Part shown: one piece after another, positions 11,309-22,689 of the stretch
Position numbering within the stretch: position 1 is the stretch's first letter
Layout: each line of letters begins with the position of its first letter
Assembly: GCA_030161315.1 (NCBI GenBank)
Contig: BSQW01000014.1
Span: 31,556,545-31,620,544 of the forward strand
Reading direction: 5' to 3'
Origin: Eutrema japonicum
Taxonomy: Eukaryota; Streptophyta; Magnoliopsida; Brassicales; Brassicaceae
DNA: 64,000 nucleotides
Notes under the pieces: model-generated
Told to the model about the DNA's origin: nothing
The model's input: the letters and a program-made list of their open reading frames with translations, nothing else
Databases searched by the model: none
Made by a program: the position numbers and the translations under genes

Positions 11309-12623
11309 TGATATATCATGGTTTTTACCCTATTTAAGCCATGATATAAGTCCTTTTTATAGAGTCTTTATAGTATTTTGGAGTCTTTTAGAGTCTTTTA
11401 CAGGTTTAGGTACGTTTGGAGCATTTTGGAGCATTCTGGAGCATATCGAGATGCAGAGTCATGCAGAGACGTCAGAAGTTTGGCATTCGTTTAAGACCTT
11501 CCCACCGATGGATTGAGCTCAAATTTGGACACAGGATAGATCAATGAATTAGCTTTCATTTGGAAGTGGTTTGAAGCCATTCCAACGGTGCGATCGAAAG
11601 TTATGCCAGTTTTCGTGAAGACTGTCTAGTCTGTCGAGCAGAGGAGTCGACGCATAGGATGAGTATCGACCGATACTACCTAGTATCGATCGATACTGCT
11701 CGGGAAAATAGGAAACACGACTTTTTAGAAGCCTAAAGACCCTGCAACTTGGCCCAGAAGACTTTAATACTTACCAGAAAGCCCAGAACGTGTTTTTAGT
11801 CTATATTTAGGGTTTTCAGCCACCTGTTTAGGCTATGCTTTTATTTTCTGTGTTGGATTTTACTTTGGTTTTAGAGAGACAAGTCTGAATCTCCCTTCGT
11901 CCGAGATCAGATCTCTAAACCCTTCTTTCTATTCTATTGATGATTTATTCAAACATGTTGATTGTTTCATTCTCCATGTCTGAGTAGATCCACCTTAGGT
12001 TTAGGGTTTTCTCATAAGGGTTTTCTTTGAATGCTAGGTTAAATATCTTTTAGGATTCACCATCTGAATTATAGTTCTTCGCTTAGGTTGTGTTCATAGC
12101 TTGTTCTAGATTAGCTACCTAGAATATAAATCTTAGGATAATTGATTAGGTACGAGAGTGCAATTAATTACCTGATAGAACCTAGGTGAGCAAATTGATT
12201 ATTCGCAAAGAGATTTGGTTTAATTGATTTGTGAACATATCAAACCTGTTGTTAAAGCTGATTTAGACTTTAGGATTCGCAAAGAGATTTGGAATTCCTA
12301 GGATTTAGATTTAGATAGTTTTCGCAACGAGAGTTGGTTAGCTATATTTTAGTGATTTGAGTTCAAGAACTGCGCTAAATCTGAATCCTGTTAGTTAGTT
12401 AGTCTGCATTCACTGATTTTCTGAGAAAAACCCAGAGCCTATATTTCCCAATTGATTTACATCTCGTTTAATTTCTGCACTGTTTTTAATTACATCTATC
12501 TGGCTTAGCGTAATTCGACACTTCATAATTTATTGTGTGATCTCTGTGAGTCTTTGTGGTTCGACCCCTACACTTACTACAACAACTGCTTTAGTATCTT
12601 AGGGTATTAAATTGAGCATATCA
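11309..12623 (+). repeat. 3' LTR of A
   Basis: Same length (1315 bp) as the 5' LTR, with about four substitutions, for example near 11521, 11533, 11595 and 12434. It is followed by the GTTAG duplication and then by resumption of the CACTA transposase frame. Confidence 0.95.
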
Positions 12624-15600
12624 GTTAGATAAGTGTCGGTTTTGTAATTCAAAAAGATGGATGCCTAACGAGCAAAACCGTAGGACCAATGTACCATATA
12701 GTCGTATGTGGTATATGCCTATTGCTGACAGATTAAAGAGAATGTATCAGAGCGAGAAGACTGCAGCGGCAATGAGATGGCACGCCGAGCACGAAGCAAA
12801 TGAGGAAGAAATGTGCCATCCGTCTGATGGGGCGGAGTGGAAATATTTTCAAGATCAACATCCCCAGTTTGCCGAAGAACCCCGAAACGTCTATCTTGGA
12901 TTGTGTACAGATGGGTTCAATCCATTTGGCATGTCAAAAAACCATTCATTGTGGCCCGTGATCTTGACTCCGTATAATTTACCCCCTGGTATGTGCATGA
13001 ATACGAAGTACTTGTTTCTAACAATTATAAATTCTGGGCCAAATCATCCTCGAGCAAGTCTTGATATCTTCCTCCGACCTCTCATTGTTGAGTTAAAAGA
13101 ACTGTGGTCTACTGGAGTCGATGCATACGATGTCTCGTTGAATCAAAAATTTAAACTAAGAGCAGCGTTGTTGTGGACGATAAGCGACTTTCCGGCGTAT
13201 GGCATGTTATCAGGATGGACCACCCATGGAAAATTGTCTTGTCCAATTTGCATGGAGGATACACAGTCTTTTTATCTTAAGCATGGAAGAAAGACGTGTT
13301 GGTTCGATTGTCACCGAAGATTTCTTCCTCATGATCATCCTCTAAGGAAGAATAGAAAAGACTTTTTGAAGAAGAGAAACGCTAAGAAAGACTATCCACC
13401 AGAGTCTTTAACCAGTGAGCAAATTTATTTATACAGGTTGAAACGTGTAAAGCCACCGAAAACAGAGGATGTTGGTGGCAACGGTCATGATAAGAAGAAA
13501 CCTGGCTTTGGGAAAGAGCATAACTGGCACAAAGAAAGCATATTTTGGGAATTGCCGTACTGGAGGGAGCTCACTCTTCGACATAATCTCGATTTGATGC
13601 ATATAGAGAAGAATTGTTTTGACAACATCATGAATACTCTTATGTGTGTGAAGGGTAAATCGAAAGACACCATCCCGTCAAGATTGGATATAGAAGAATT
13701 ATGTTCTCGGCCACACTTACATATTGATGATGACGGTAGAGCCCCTTTTCCTGAATACTCATTGACAGACGAAGCAAGAAGAAGCTTATTGGAATGTGTG
13801 AAAAAATCGGTAAAATTCCCATATGGTTATGCTTCAGACTTAGCTAGTTGTACTGATCTGGCGAATGAAAAGTTTTCTGGGATGAAGAGTCATGACTGCC
13901 ATGTTTTTATGGAGCGGCTACTTCCATTTATCTTTGCAGAACTACTAGACCGGAACGTCCACACTGCGTTATCAGGTACTAATTAATTACTTATAATTTA
14001 TAATTTTAGGAAAATAAATTACGTAAATATGATTATCGTAATTTATATTAACCATTTGCTGTTTCAATTTGTATTGTAGGGGTTAGAGCATTTTTCCGGG
14101 ACTTATGTTCGAGAACTTTGCAGAAAAGTCGCGTCCAAATTCTTAAACAAAACATAGTTTTAATCATATGCAATTTGGAAAAGATCTTTCCTCCATCCTT
14201 TTTCGACGTGATGGAGCACCTACCTATACATCTCCCATACGAAGCTGAATTAGGAGGCCCCGTGCAATACAGGTGGATGTACCCGTTTGAAAGGTTTTTC
14301 AAAAAGTTGAAAGGGAAAGCAAAGAACCACAGATATGCAGCAGGATCGATTGTTCAATCATATCTAAGGGAGCAGGTATCTTATTTTACAGAGCACTATT
14401 TTCCCTCGAGTATACAAACGAAATCAAGGTAAAAGCTATAACTATTCACATGTTCACTAAGCCATTTGGTATATATACGCCTGGTAGCTTTTATAAAATG
14501 ATTTTCACTACTTTGGTCAGGTCAAGGCGATTTGCTGAAGGTGAAGTCCCCCAATATCATTTCGATGGAGTCCCCGATATATTTACTCACGTAGGTCGGC
14601 CTAGTGGCGAAATGCAGGAAATATGGCTTCCAGATAAAGACTATCGATGCGCACATGCATATGTTTTGCGAAATTGTGGTTATTTCGAGCCACTTGAGAG
14701 GTATAAGTTGTAATGGCTTTAACTTAAAATGTTTTATATTACATATATTTTTATGGTGTTACATAGTTTCTTCGAAGATTTTATTAGTACACAATATCCG
14801 GATCTCTCTGAAAAAGAAATCATGGCGAGAAGAGCTGAAGAATATCCTTCATGGATCCAAGAATATGTATGTCTATAAATTTTTGATATCTGACTATTGG
14901 TACTTCAATATATTTTATATTGACTTTTCATATGCAGGTTTCTTACTGGAAGGCCTCAACTCCGTTTCCAACGTGGGTGCACGACATTATTCATGGACCC
15001 CTGAAAAGGGCCAAAACTTGGCCCATCTACTATACAAGAGGATATTTGTTTCATACCTAGAATAACAGCGCGGGAAGAAAGACATGTAACTATGGTGTAT
15101 GTGTTACTGGAGAGAATTACAGCAATGCAGCTGACAGAGCTGATTTCCACGGTATCTTAACTGATATCATAGAACTCGAGTATGAGGGGGTGGTTAATTT
15201 GAGAATCACACTTTTTAAGTGTAAGTGGTATGACCCTGTGATCGGTAGAGGCACTCGGATTGGTAATGGTGGCATTGTAGACATTCTTCCATCGAAAAGC
15301 TACAATAAATACGAACCATTTATTCTGGGTACGTTCGCCCGTTTATCACTTTCTCGATACCCTATATATATGTCTGATTTTATACATTGATATTACACAG
15401 CCTCTCAAGCGGATCAAGTTTGTTATATCCCTTACCCATACAAGAAGAAACCAAAGAATGTGTGGCACAATGTTGTTAAAGTTAACCCGAGGGAAAATAT
15501 TTCAGTAGAATATGTAGATGCGGAACCTACTCTTTTACAACAAGAAACGGATGATCATGTAATGCTGACTACAATTGAAGATCTCGTAGTCGAGAATTCA

Positions 15601-15723
15601 CAACTACGAGTAAATCCAGTAAATCTCGATTACGATGTTGGCGATGCGGAACCAGATGACGAATTCCAGTGTAACTTATCCGATTCTGATGATGAAGATG
15701 TAGAAGGTGTAGCACCGTACTAA

Positions 15724-16818
15724 TTATGTTATGTGATATCTTAAGTTTTGTAATTTGTATTGGATTTGCTCATGTATTATCAACTTTTGTATACGATTTA
15801 AAATCAATGAGATGTTAAAGACAAAAAAGTGTCTTAACAACAAAAAGTAAAACAATATTTGCATGATTTAATAGTCTGTTAGAGTATGTTGCGCTTACCA
15901 CTCAATATTCAGAACCAAAAAAAAAACCACCGTATTAATTTCTGTTCTGAAATCCTGATTTTTGTTTTTGTTTTTGTTTGTTTCCTACACAAACCTTAAA
16001 TCGGGAGATTATTGTTAATTTTATCCGACTGTACAATTATTAAAACCAAACTAAAAAAACAATTTTTTTCTTTTCTAGAGGAAAAAACACAAAGGCGACA
16101 GACAAAAATGTCCCCAAATCTCCATTTCCTCTCCTCCTTCTTTCTAATTTCTTTGTATTAATTACCCAAATTCCTTTTCCCTGTTCGACGAAATTTCGAT
16201 TTGGTTGCTCAATTTCCGAGTCAAATCCATCAAAAAAGTTTGTGCTTTTCGTTTGTAATTTCTCTCGGATTAGCTCGATTCCTATTCTGATTAGGGTTCT
16301 CATTGGCTGATCAATCCGGCGTTGAATTGGCAAGCGATCGGTCTCCTTCGATGAACTGTCTGGGGTTCCAAGTTTATGATTGGTCTCCTTCGATGAACAT
16401 CAGACCAGGGTTCGAGTCTCGTGGTACGGGGTTATTCTCAAACCCAATTTTTTTTTAATCGAGGTTGGACACGAGTCACGACTGTGTAATGTAAAAGATG
16501 AGTAATCGTCAGTCGGTCAAGGTTCTCATAATGTGTAAGTGTGACGAGTCACGACTGTGTAAGAGAAGAAAAAACGATTCGCTTTCTTTTCAACTATGAA
16601 TCGTCAGTCGGTCAAGGTTCTCATAATTAAATAACTTGAAAATAACAAAAACCTTCTCGTGAATCGTCAGTCGGTCAATCGACATCAATATATTTTCTTT
16701 TCCTTTTCGGTTTAATTAAGCAAAACAAAATCATAACTTCCTGCTTGTAGCAGTTTCCTTTGAACTTCCTGCTAAGCAAATCAAAATCGTAACTTTCCTT
16801 TTAATTTCAACTTCAAAA
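15724..16818 (+). other. CACTA cargo region upstream of the E2-like gene
   Basis: No protein gene recognised. 15724-16030 is the AT-rich 3' end of the transposase gene. 16060-16340 looks like the CT-rich 5' untranslated/promoter region of a plant gene and probably came with the E2 fragment. A box-B-like GGTTCGAGTCTC followed by a T-run (16408-16457) is a partial SINE of the kind found at 18655. Around 16495-16680 the phrase GAATCGTCAGTCGGTCAAGG occurs three times and CGAGTCACGACTGTGTAA twice. Confidence 0.5.
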
Positions 16819-17738
16819 ATGGCTTCTTAGGCAATATCGATGCAACTCAAAGCAATCCGCCGGAATCCATCGCCGTTTTTCACCGCAGGTAAGTAGTCTG
16901 GATTTGGTAGAACGATTTAACAATTGTTTTCCTATTTATAGTAATGTTTTTGTTCCATTTTTGCCTAGGACCATGTGGTGATGACGATCACCATTGGGAA
17001 GCAATTCTCAGGGGGCCTGAAGACACACCTTATGAAGGAGGAGTCTTCAAACTCGATATTTTCTTCAGTCCACAATATCCTATCAGACCTCCGACGGTAA
17101 GTAGTCTGAAATTTTGCTTTATTTTTGATTTTGATTCCTGATGTTTCTTAATCGTACCTGAAAGTGGATACTCAATCAAACTTGCTCTGTCTTTTCAGAG
17201 ACAACTATTTATTTCTCACCGGTACTTAGTTTCAGCTTCATCCAGTTCCTGACTCTTGTGACTTCATTAGCTTTAGTCATTGCAATTTGTACATTCGCAT
17301 GTTCTGTTTCTTAGTATGTCGCATGTCTTAATCAAGAAACTTATATGGTGAACCGTGTTCATAAAATGTTTCGATTTACTTGTATGGTTTTACAGATCCT
17401 TTTCAAGACCAAGGTGTTTCATCCAAACGTTGATGACTATGGGCACATCTTCCACAAACTGTTGACGATTGACCATTACAATCCTTTCTATACCATCCCC
17501 CGTGTAAGAAAAGCCTTACGATTACTTGTGTATTGAAAAATAAACTATAGAGTAATCACTTGATAATGTTAATTTTTGTGGTAAACAGCTTCTCACTTGC
17601 ATTTACGAGATGTTGGCTGAGCCATTGATAAGTGAAGACGACCATGTGGAGAAGGAGGTTGCCAGGCTCTACACAGAGGATAGGGCGGTTTTTGAATCTA
17701 GAGCGCTTTCCTGGACTCTGGAGCATGCTACCGATTAG
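16819..17738 (+). pseudogene. Ubiquitin-conjugating enzyme (E2) pseudogene lacking the active-site cysteine
   Basis: Four exons with intact GT..AG borders: 16819-16888, 16969-17096, 17396-17503, 17589-17738. The protein follows a plant class I E2: N-terminal helix, GPEDTPYEGGVFKLDI, the FHPN motif, and a C-terminal SWTLEHA helix. Two defects are visible. The fourth codon is TAG (16828-16830) where relatives have Lys. The segment after FHPN that should contain the catalytic Cys (GxICLDIL in relatives) reads GHIFHKLL, so no thioester could form. It lies inside the CACTA element between its two genes. Retained introns indicate DNA-level capture, not reverse transcription. A non-catalytic E2 variant using a later ATG is possible but less likely. 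Confidence 0.8.
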
Positions 17739-18029
17739 AGAATGCCTGGACTCTGGTTTTTACTTTGAACTTCTGTTATGTGTTTGAACTTATGTTATGT
17801 GTATGTTATGTGTTTGAACTTAATTTAGTTTGTACTTGTGTTAAGACTCTGGTTTTGCGATTTAGTTATGTTACCTTGCTTCCACTCTCTACGAAAACAA
17901 GATTTATGGAGCTGCTACTTTCATGGTTTTGCGATTTAGGGTTCTTAACTTGCTTCGATTTGGGGAAATTAAGACAAAGGGATTTTACTCTCTTAAAGCG
18001 TTAGCTAAATAAAAGCTGATGTAAGCTAC

Positions 18030-18540
18030 CTGCACCATTTCACTAACAAAGCTTAACCCACCCGGCCCAATGACAGATCCAGCCAATAGATACCCAGTAA
18101 TGACCTGCCATATAAGCTCTGCAATGCAAGTGAGTGCTCACCGGTTGACCAGCACAAGCAAAGGCAATTCCACCACAAGTAGCAGAAACGATGACGACGA
18201 CCAAATCTGATATCAGCCTACAAATGTTTAAAGAGAGATGTCCCCAACAAAAAAGTGTAAGGTAAATTCTTACAAAATATAAACAAACAAAGAACTTCAC
18301 TTACGAATGATATAGTTACCTTAAATCCAGCTGCAGTACAGGGTACTTGGATTTTGGATTGGACATGATAAAAATGTTGTCCTGAATTGGAATTGCAGCA
18401 AATTCACATTACGGGAATGTTTTAAGAGTAGAAATGATTTAAGAGTATGTAAGCTTTTACCTTCCTATCTATCAGTCTCGGAGTATCTTCTACACCATTC
18501 TCATTATCCAGATTAAAGAATGATCTAGAATAAAAGGCAG
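18030..18540 (-). pseudogene. Captured fragment of a KEA4/5/6-like K+ efflux antiporter gene
   Basis: Minus-strand exons: about 18540 (or 18524)-18461 (FFNLDNENGVEDTPRLIDRK), 18381-18320 (NIFIMSNPKSKYPVLQLDLR), 18217 to about 18141 (DLVVVIVSATCGGIAFACAG) and 18104-18030 (ITGYLLAGSVIGPGG). All have usable GT/AG borders. These match the linker and first membrane segments of plant KEA4/5/6 cation/H+ antiporters. Only this internal stretch is present, with no start or C-terminus, so it is a transduplicated fragment. A 25-bp direct repeat flanks it (17992-18016 and 18605-18629). Confidence 0.85.
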
Positions 18541-18654
18541 CCTGTTAAAACAAAAGTGTAGATAACAGCCAGCCAGTACTTGCACGTATTAACGTATTGA
18601 CTTGCTTAAAGCGTTAGCTAAATAAAAGCGTTGTTGAATAAATCCCGAATGAGT

Positions 18655-18745
18655 TACCTAGCCTAGCGGTAACGCGCACCACACATAAGACCAAGGTTCG
18701 AGTCTCGTGGTGCGGGGTTATTCTCAAACCCATTTTTTATTTTAA
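18655..18745 (+). mobile_element. tRNA-derived SINE fragment
   Basis: A box-A-like TAGCCTAGCGGTAAC (from about 18658) and a box-B-like GGTTCGAGTCTC (from about 18695), about 30 bp apart, are followed by a T-rich tail. This is the internal RNA polymerase III promoter of a SINE head. No tRNA cloverleaf can be formed. A 5'-truncated relative lies at 16408-16457. Confidence 0.6.
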
Positions 18746-18796
18746 TCGGGTCTGGAATCGGATCCTAATCGGGTCTTAAATTTGTTAATGTTTGGT

Positions 18797-19783
18797 AGGC
18801 CTGGGCATAAAATCCATACCCGAAATCCGAACCCGAATCCGAACCGATCTAACCGAACCATTTAGGCTTCGGATATATCCAAATAACCGATCGATTTTTG
18901 ATTTCCTGTTTCTTCGGTTTCGGTTCGGTTCGGTTAATATCCGAAATCCGTTCGGATATCCGAACTTACCAAACATATAATATACCGGTTATACTCCATA
19001 CAAAGCCGGCGGAAAGACATGACTAATCAAACTTTTCTTTTTTGGTGTTGTTTGGGTTTATGATCAGGTCGTGGCAGTGAAACAACTTGACAGGAATGGA
19101 TTACAAGGAGATAGAGAGTTCTTGGTCGAGGTTTTGATGCTTAGTCTTCTTCATCATTCAAATGTTGTGAATCTCATTGGCTATTGCATCGATGGAGACC
19201 AAAGACTTCTTGTTTACGAGTATATGCCTCTTGGGTCCCTCGAAGATCTTCTCCTCAGTAAATCATCATCTCAATCTTTCATAACCAAAAGATAATCGTG
19301 ATGTTTAAGAAAAAAACAATAGATAACCAACCGGTTTGATGATGTAATTAAAACAGATATTGAACCGGATCAGAAACCACTAGACTGGAACTCGCGTATT
19401 AAGATCGCTTTAGGAGTGGCAAAAGGACTAGAGTATCTCCATGACGTAGCCGATCCTCCAGTGATTTATCGAGATCTTAAATCATCAAAAAAAAAATTCG
19501 GTTTTTTCGGGTTTTTTCGGTTTTTTGTATATTTTTCGATTTTTTTATTGTTTTCGGTTACAATAAATCATAATAATCCAAATAATCCGAATAATCTGAA
19601 TTTTTTGGATTAATTTCGGATCTTGATTTCAATATCCAAACCGAACCGAATCCGATTAAAACCGAACCGAACCCATCCGAAAAATACAAAATATCCGAAT
19701 TGATATTATATTCATGAATCCGAAAATCCGAACATCCGAAAGATCCGATCAGTTCGGGTTCGGATATCCGAATGCCCAGGCCT
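18797..19783 (+). mobile_element. MULE-like non-autonomous TIR element carrying a kinase fragment
   Basis: Ends are AGGCCTGGGCAT (18797) and its inverse (to 19783). The 10-bp direct repeat AATGTTTGGT (18787-18796 and 19784-19793) is the target duplication, a length typical of Mutator-like elements. Broad subterminal arms made of CCGAACC/GGTTCGG runs (18820-18980 and 19490-19770) are inverted with respect to each other. The centre holds two exons of a protein kinase, so it is a Pack-type gene-capturing element. It is inserted in the CACTA cargo region. No transposase is encoded. Confidence 0.8.
19068..19488 (+). pseudogene. PBL-type receptor-like cytoplasmic kinase fragment (captured)
   Basis: Exon 19068-19257 encodes VAVKQLDRNGLQGDREFLVE (the catalytic Lys is in VAVK), the NVVNLIGYC region and LLVYEYMPLGSLED. 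Exon 19357-19488 encodes GVAKGLEYLHD and VIYRDLKSS, then runs into the AT-rich subterminal repeat. This is the N-lobe and start of the catalytic loop of a PBS1-like kinase. The Asp of HRD-type YRD is present but the DFG and C-lobe are missing. The intron is retained with good borders. Confidence 0.85.
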
Positions 19784-20162
19784 AATGTTTGGTTATTCTC
19801 AAACCATGAAAAATTTATAAAAAAATTAAAAAACTTTTGCTACTGATTACCTACTGATTACCGACTGATTGGGCCAAAAAATTCAAAAAATTCGGATCAT
19901 TCACCCGGGAAATTAACCCTCCAAAATTTTGGGCCCAAATTTGGTTTCACCCGCGACAATTTTTGGCCCAAATCTCTTCGTATTTGCGAGTTGTAACCCT
20001 TAATCGTCTTCCTCCTTCGACATTATCGAAACCCTCTCTCTGCGATTTGAAACCCTAATCGTCTTCCTCCTTCCTCCTTCCTCCTTCCTCTAGTTTGTCT
20101 CTCTTCGTCTTCCTCGATCTGTCTCTCTTTGTCTTCCTCGATTCTGTCTCTCTCACTCTGCG
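19784..20162 (+). promoter_or_regulatory. Probable promoter and leader of the TNPA-like gene
   Basis: After the MULE-like element the sequence has three ACTGATT subterminal-type motifs (about 19838-19870), then a CT-rich leader with repeated CTTCCTCC and CTGTCTCTCT runs up to the ATG at 20163. The motifs suggest the gene could be controlled by TNPA binding, as in En/Spm. A TATA box could not be fixed. Confidence 0.4.
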
Positions 20163-22689
20163 ATGGGTGGAAAGAGGAAGAATGTTCTTCTTGTGAAACC
20201 AACAGCATCGAGAGCCAGACCGGCCAATCTACCCACTCGGTATGATTTCTCTCCAAAACCTCCATCAGAAACTGTCCCGCCGGTTCTCCCCAACAACAAT
20301 CGTCCGTCTGTCAAAGATTACCCTCCACCGAGGAAGCTCTTTCCGACGTCAACTAGTCCGTCTAGATCATCTCATTCTGCTCAACCTCCACTGCGTGCAT
20401 CGTCTGCAAATCCACACGCTCCACCTTCTGGAGCATCTCCAATGGTTCACACTCTAGCACCTGTTTATTCCGCGACTCGAGCAGCTCCAACGGTTGAAGA
20501 TCCGCTACGCCCAGCTCAATCGAGTCACCAACATCCATCTGCAGCGCCTCAAGTTCAACCATCTCAATCGCCTCCATATCTAGCATCTCAATCTCATCAC
20601 AGTTCTCAAGCCCAAAATTCCCACAACACAGTAGAAGAAGATGGAGGTTTCCCTAATGTCGAATCTCCGATAGAGCCTAATCTCTCCCAAGACCAGATGG
20701 AGGCTCTGAACTCGCTGCTACTTGCGCCAAGGCCGAAGATAATCACCATTCTCGATCCCGACCTCGTCCAGCCTAATTCAACATGGTAATTTCTTGCTTT
20801 CTTTTTATAGGTTTATCAATTACAGAGAAACAATTGTATTTTTATAGGTTTAACTACGAAAACAATTGTATTTTTATAGGTTTAAGAGATTAGTATGTTT
20901 TGGTTGTCGATAATTGTTCAAGATATATATTCTAATGCTTTGTGATAGTATCGATGCTGTGTCATCATTCGGACTCAACCCTACATGATACTGTGTGCTT
21001 TGGTTTTTGTAGGTTTGGTTTTGATCGATCCTCACTGACCAGGCAGGTTACAAAGTGTTTCACTAATAAGTTTGATGGCCCCTACTACAGTTTATCCTCT
21101 GTGCCTCCTCTGTGCCTAGGGAAAGAGTAGAACGATGGTTCGTTGAATTCGCGGTAACATTCTCTCACACTAAACACTAACTTCTGTTTAATACATGTAT
21201 GTGTTTTGTATAGACTAACACCAATCTTTCTTTTTTGTTTGTAGAAAAAACACAGATGGGATCCTTCTTTAACAGGTTTGGTTCAAGGGCATTTCGAAGC
21301 CATACTTCAAGTTCGCTTGAAAGACATGGTGAGCTCTGCAAGGAGTAATGATGACCAACCTAGATGGATCACTGATAAGATATGGGAAGAAATGAAAGCA
21401 CATTGGAGGACTGATGAACAAATAACAAAGAGTACAACAACCTCAGCAGCTCGGATGTCTGACCGTAAAGGTCTCGGGCCTCACAAACATGCCTCTGGAC
21501 AGAAGTCTTACCGCCAAATCGAACAAGAAATGGTAAGTCACTTGAAACTATTTTGTGATATTTCAATATGTGATGTTGTTATTTCTTGAGGCTGGATATT
21601 GAGGTTTATCTTTATTTTTTGAAAAATCATTAGACATCTTTGAGGCTTGATTACAGTGGTTGCTAATGGTCTTGCAAGTGTAAGACTATTATGCATGAGC
21701 AACACTTCAAAGTTACAATCATAAGTTACCATGTTTTAGTGTATTAAGATGAATTATTTCCTTAGAAACCTTTGAGTATTCATTGCTCTTGTCAATCAAT
21801 ATTGTTCAGAACTGTATCTTGTGGAGTTCTTTCAATCTGTGATATTTTGTTATATTTCAATCTGTGATTTTGTTATGCGGTATTTCAAGTTCACTGAGTT
21901 CTTTCTCGATTGGCTATTGGTGATCTAGCTATTCAGGTTTAAATCTGATTGAGTTCTTTCTCGAGTTCTTTACAATGGTTGCTAATGGTCTTGCAAGTGT
22001 AAGACTATTATGCATGATGAACACTTCAAGTTTAAATCTGATTGATTTCCATGTCAGGTTGAGGAATTAGGCAGACCAGTGAGTTTCGGTGAGGTTTTCA
22101 TCAGGGCTAATACGAAGAAGGATGGGACCTTTGCAGATAAAAAAGCAGAGCAAGTTGCTGGGCTCTATATGCAGAAAAAGCAAGAGAAGATGTCTAACCT
22201 CGAGTCTGGGACCACAGAGATTTCTGATGGTCGTCATCCACAACTATCCATTGAAGAGGATAACGAGCTTTTTATTCAGGTTAACTGCTTCCTTCCCTAA
22301 GTTGTTATGTTTTTGATTTTGATTGATGATAGTGTTTGGTATTAATTTTATTTCTTTTCTTTTCGTAGTCTACGTTCACAAACGATAGAGGAGACCTCTT
22401 TGGCATTGGAAGCCTCAAGAATCAGCTCAAGGGAAAGGGAAAACACCATGAAACCTCTGCTTCTTTCCAGCATATGCAACAACAGCTTGAAGCGGCTCAA
22501 AGGAAATTGGAGGAACAAGCTGCTCATATCTCCCAGCAAGAATCAGATAATGCTCGACTTGCAGCTGCTCAAAAGGCCCACACCGCCGAGCTTGCGATTG
22601 TGAACAAGTTCTTGAAAACGGACAACCGATTCCTCGCTTTCCTTGCCCAAGAAACAGATGCTGAAGGTCCATACTCTCCTCTCCACTGA
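20163..22689 (+). pseudogene. TNPA-like plant transposase (Ptta/En/Spm, Transposase_24 type), frameshifted
   Basis: Exons: 20163-20785, 21013-21153, 21245-21532, 22058-22279 and 22369-22689, all GT..AG. Exon 1 is Pro/Ser/Gln-rich. Exons 2-4 form the conserved domain (WFVEFA; KKHRWDPSLTGLVQGHFE; DRKGLGPHKHASGQKSY; RPVSFGEVFIRANTKKDGTF). Exon 5 is a Gln/Glu/Ala-rich coiled coil. This is the second CACTA protein, expected to bind the subterminal motifs and cooperate with the TNP2-like transposase. Exon 2 contains an exact 11-bp tandem duplication (21096-21106 and 21107-21117) that shifts the frame and brings a stop at 21128-21130, so the present copy is broken. Confidence 0.85.

Larger units (their letters stand above)
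5649..12623 (+). mobile_element. A: non-autonomous Athila-like LTR retrotransposon (gag-protease only)
   Basis: A 6975-bp element with 1315-bp LTRs that differ at about four positions, so it is a young insertion. GTTAG at 5644-5648 and 12624-12628 is the 5-bp target duplication. It has a tRNA-Asp primer site (6968-6985), a gag-protease frame (7178-9925, broken by a 1-bp insertion), a structured 3' internal region and a polypurine tract (11295-11308). No reverse transcriptase, RNase H or integrase is encoded, so the proteins for copying must come from another element. The interior is almost identical to B (56466-63147). Confidence 0.95.
4874..15723 (+). pseudogene. TNP2-like CACTA transposase, six exons, interrupted by retrotransposon A
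   Basis: Deduced exons: 4874-5648 joined directly to 12629-13975, then 14080-14428, 14521-14700, 14767-14866, 14938-15328 and 15401-15723, all introns GT..AG. The N-terminus holds the transposase-associated domain (MYNRF near residue 13, CPCLVCENE near 55). The middle is the tnp2 transposase core, interrupted at codon 258 by element A. Exon 2 matches the DUF4218 region (FPPSFFDVMEHLP and GPVQYRWMYPFER), and exon 5 the DUF4216 region (LFKCKWYDP, YEPFIL). The C-terminus is acidic. The reading frame on both sides of A is compatible. Independently of A there is an in-frame TAG at 15058-15060, where relatives continue. The gene is therefore non-functional twice over. Confidence 0.9.

Noticed and set aside
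18655..18720. tRNA gene suggested by box A and box B motifs
   Set aside because: No cloverleaf, acceptor stem or anticodon stem can be drawn, and a T-rich tail and a second truncated copy fit a SINE.
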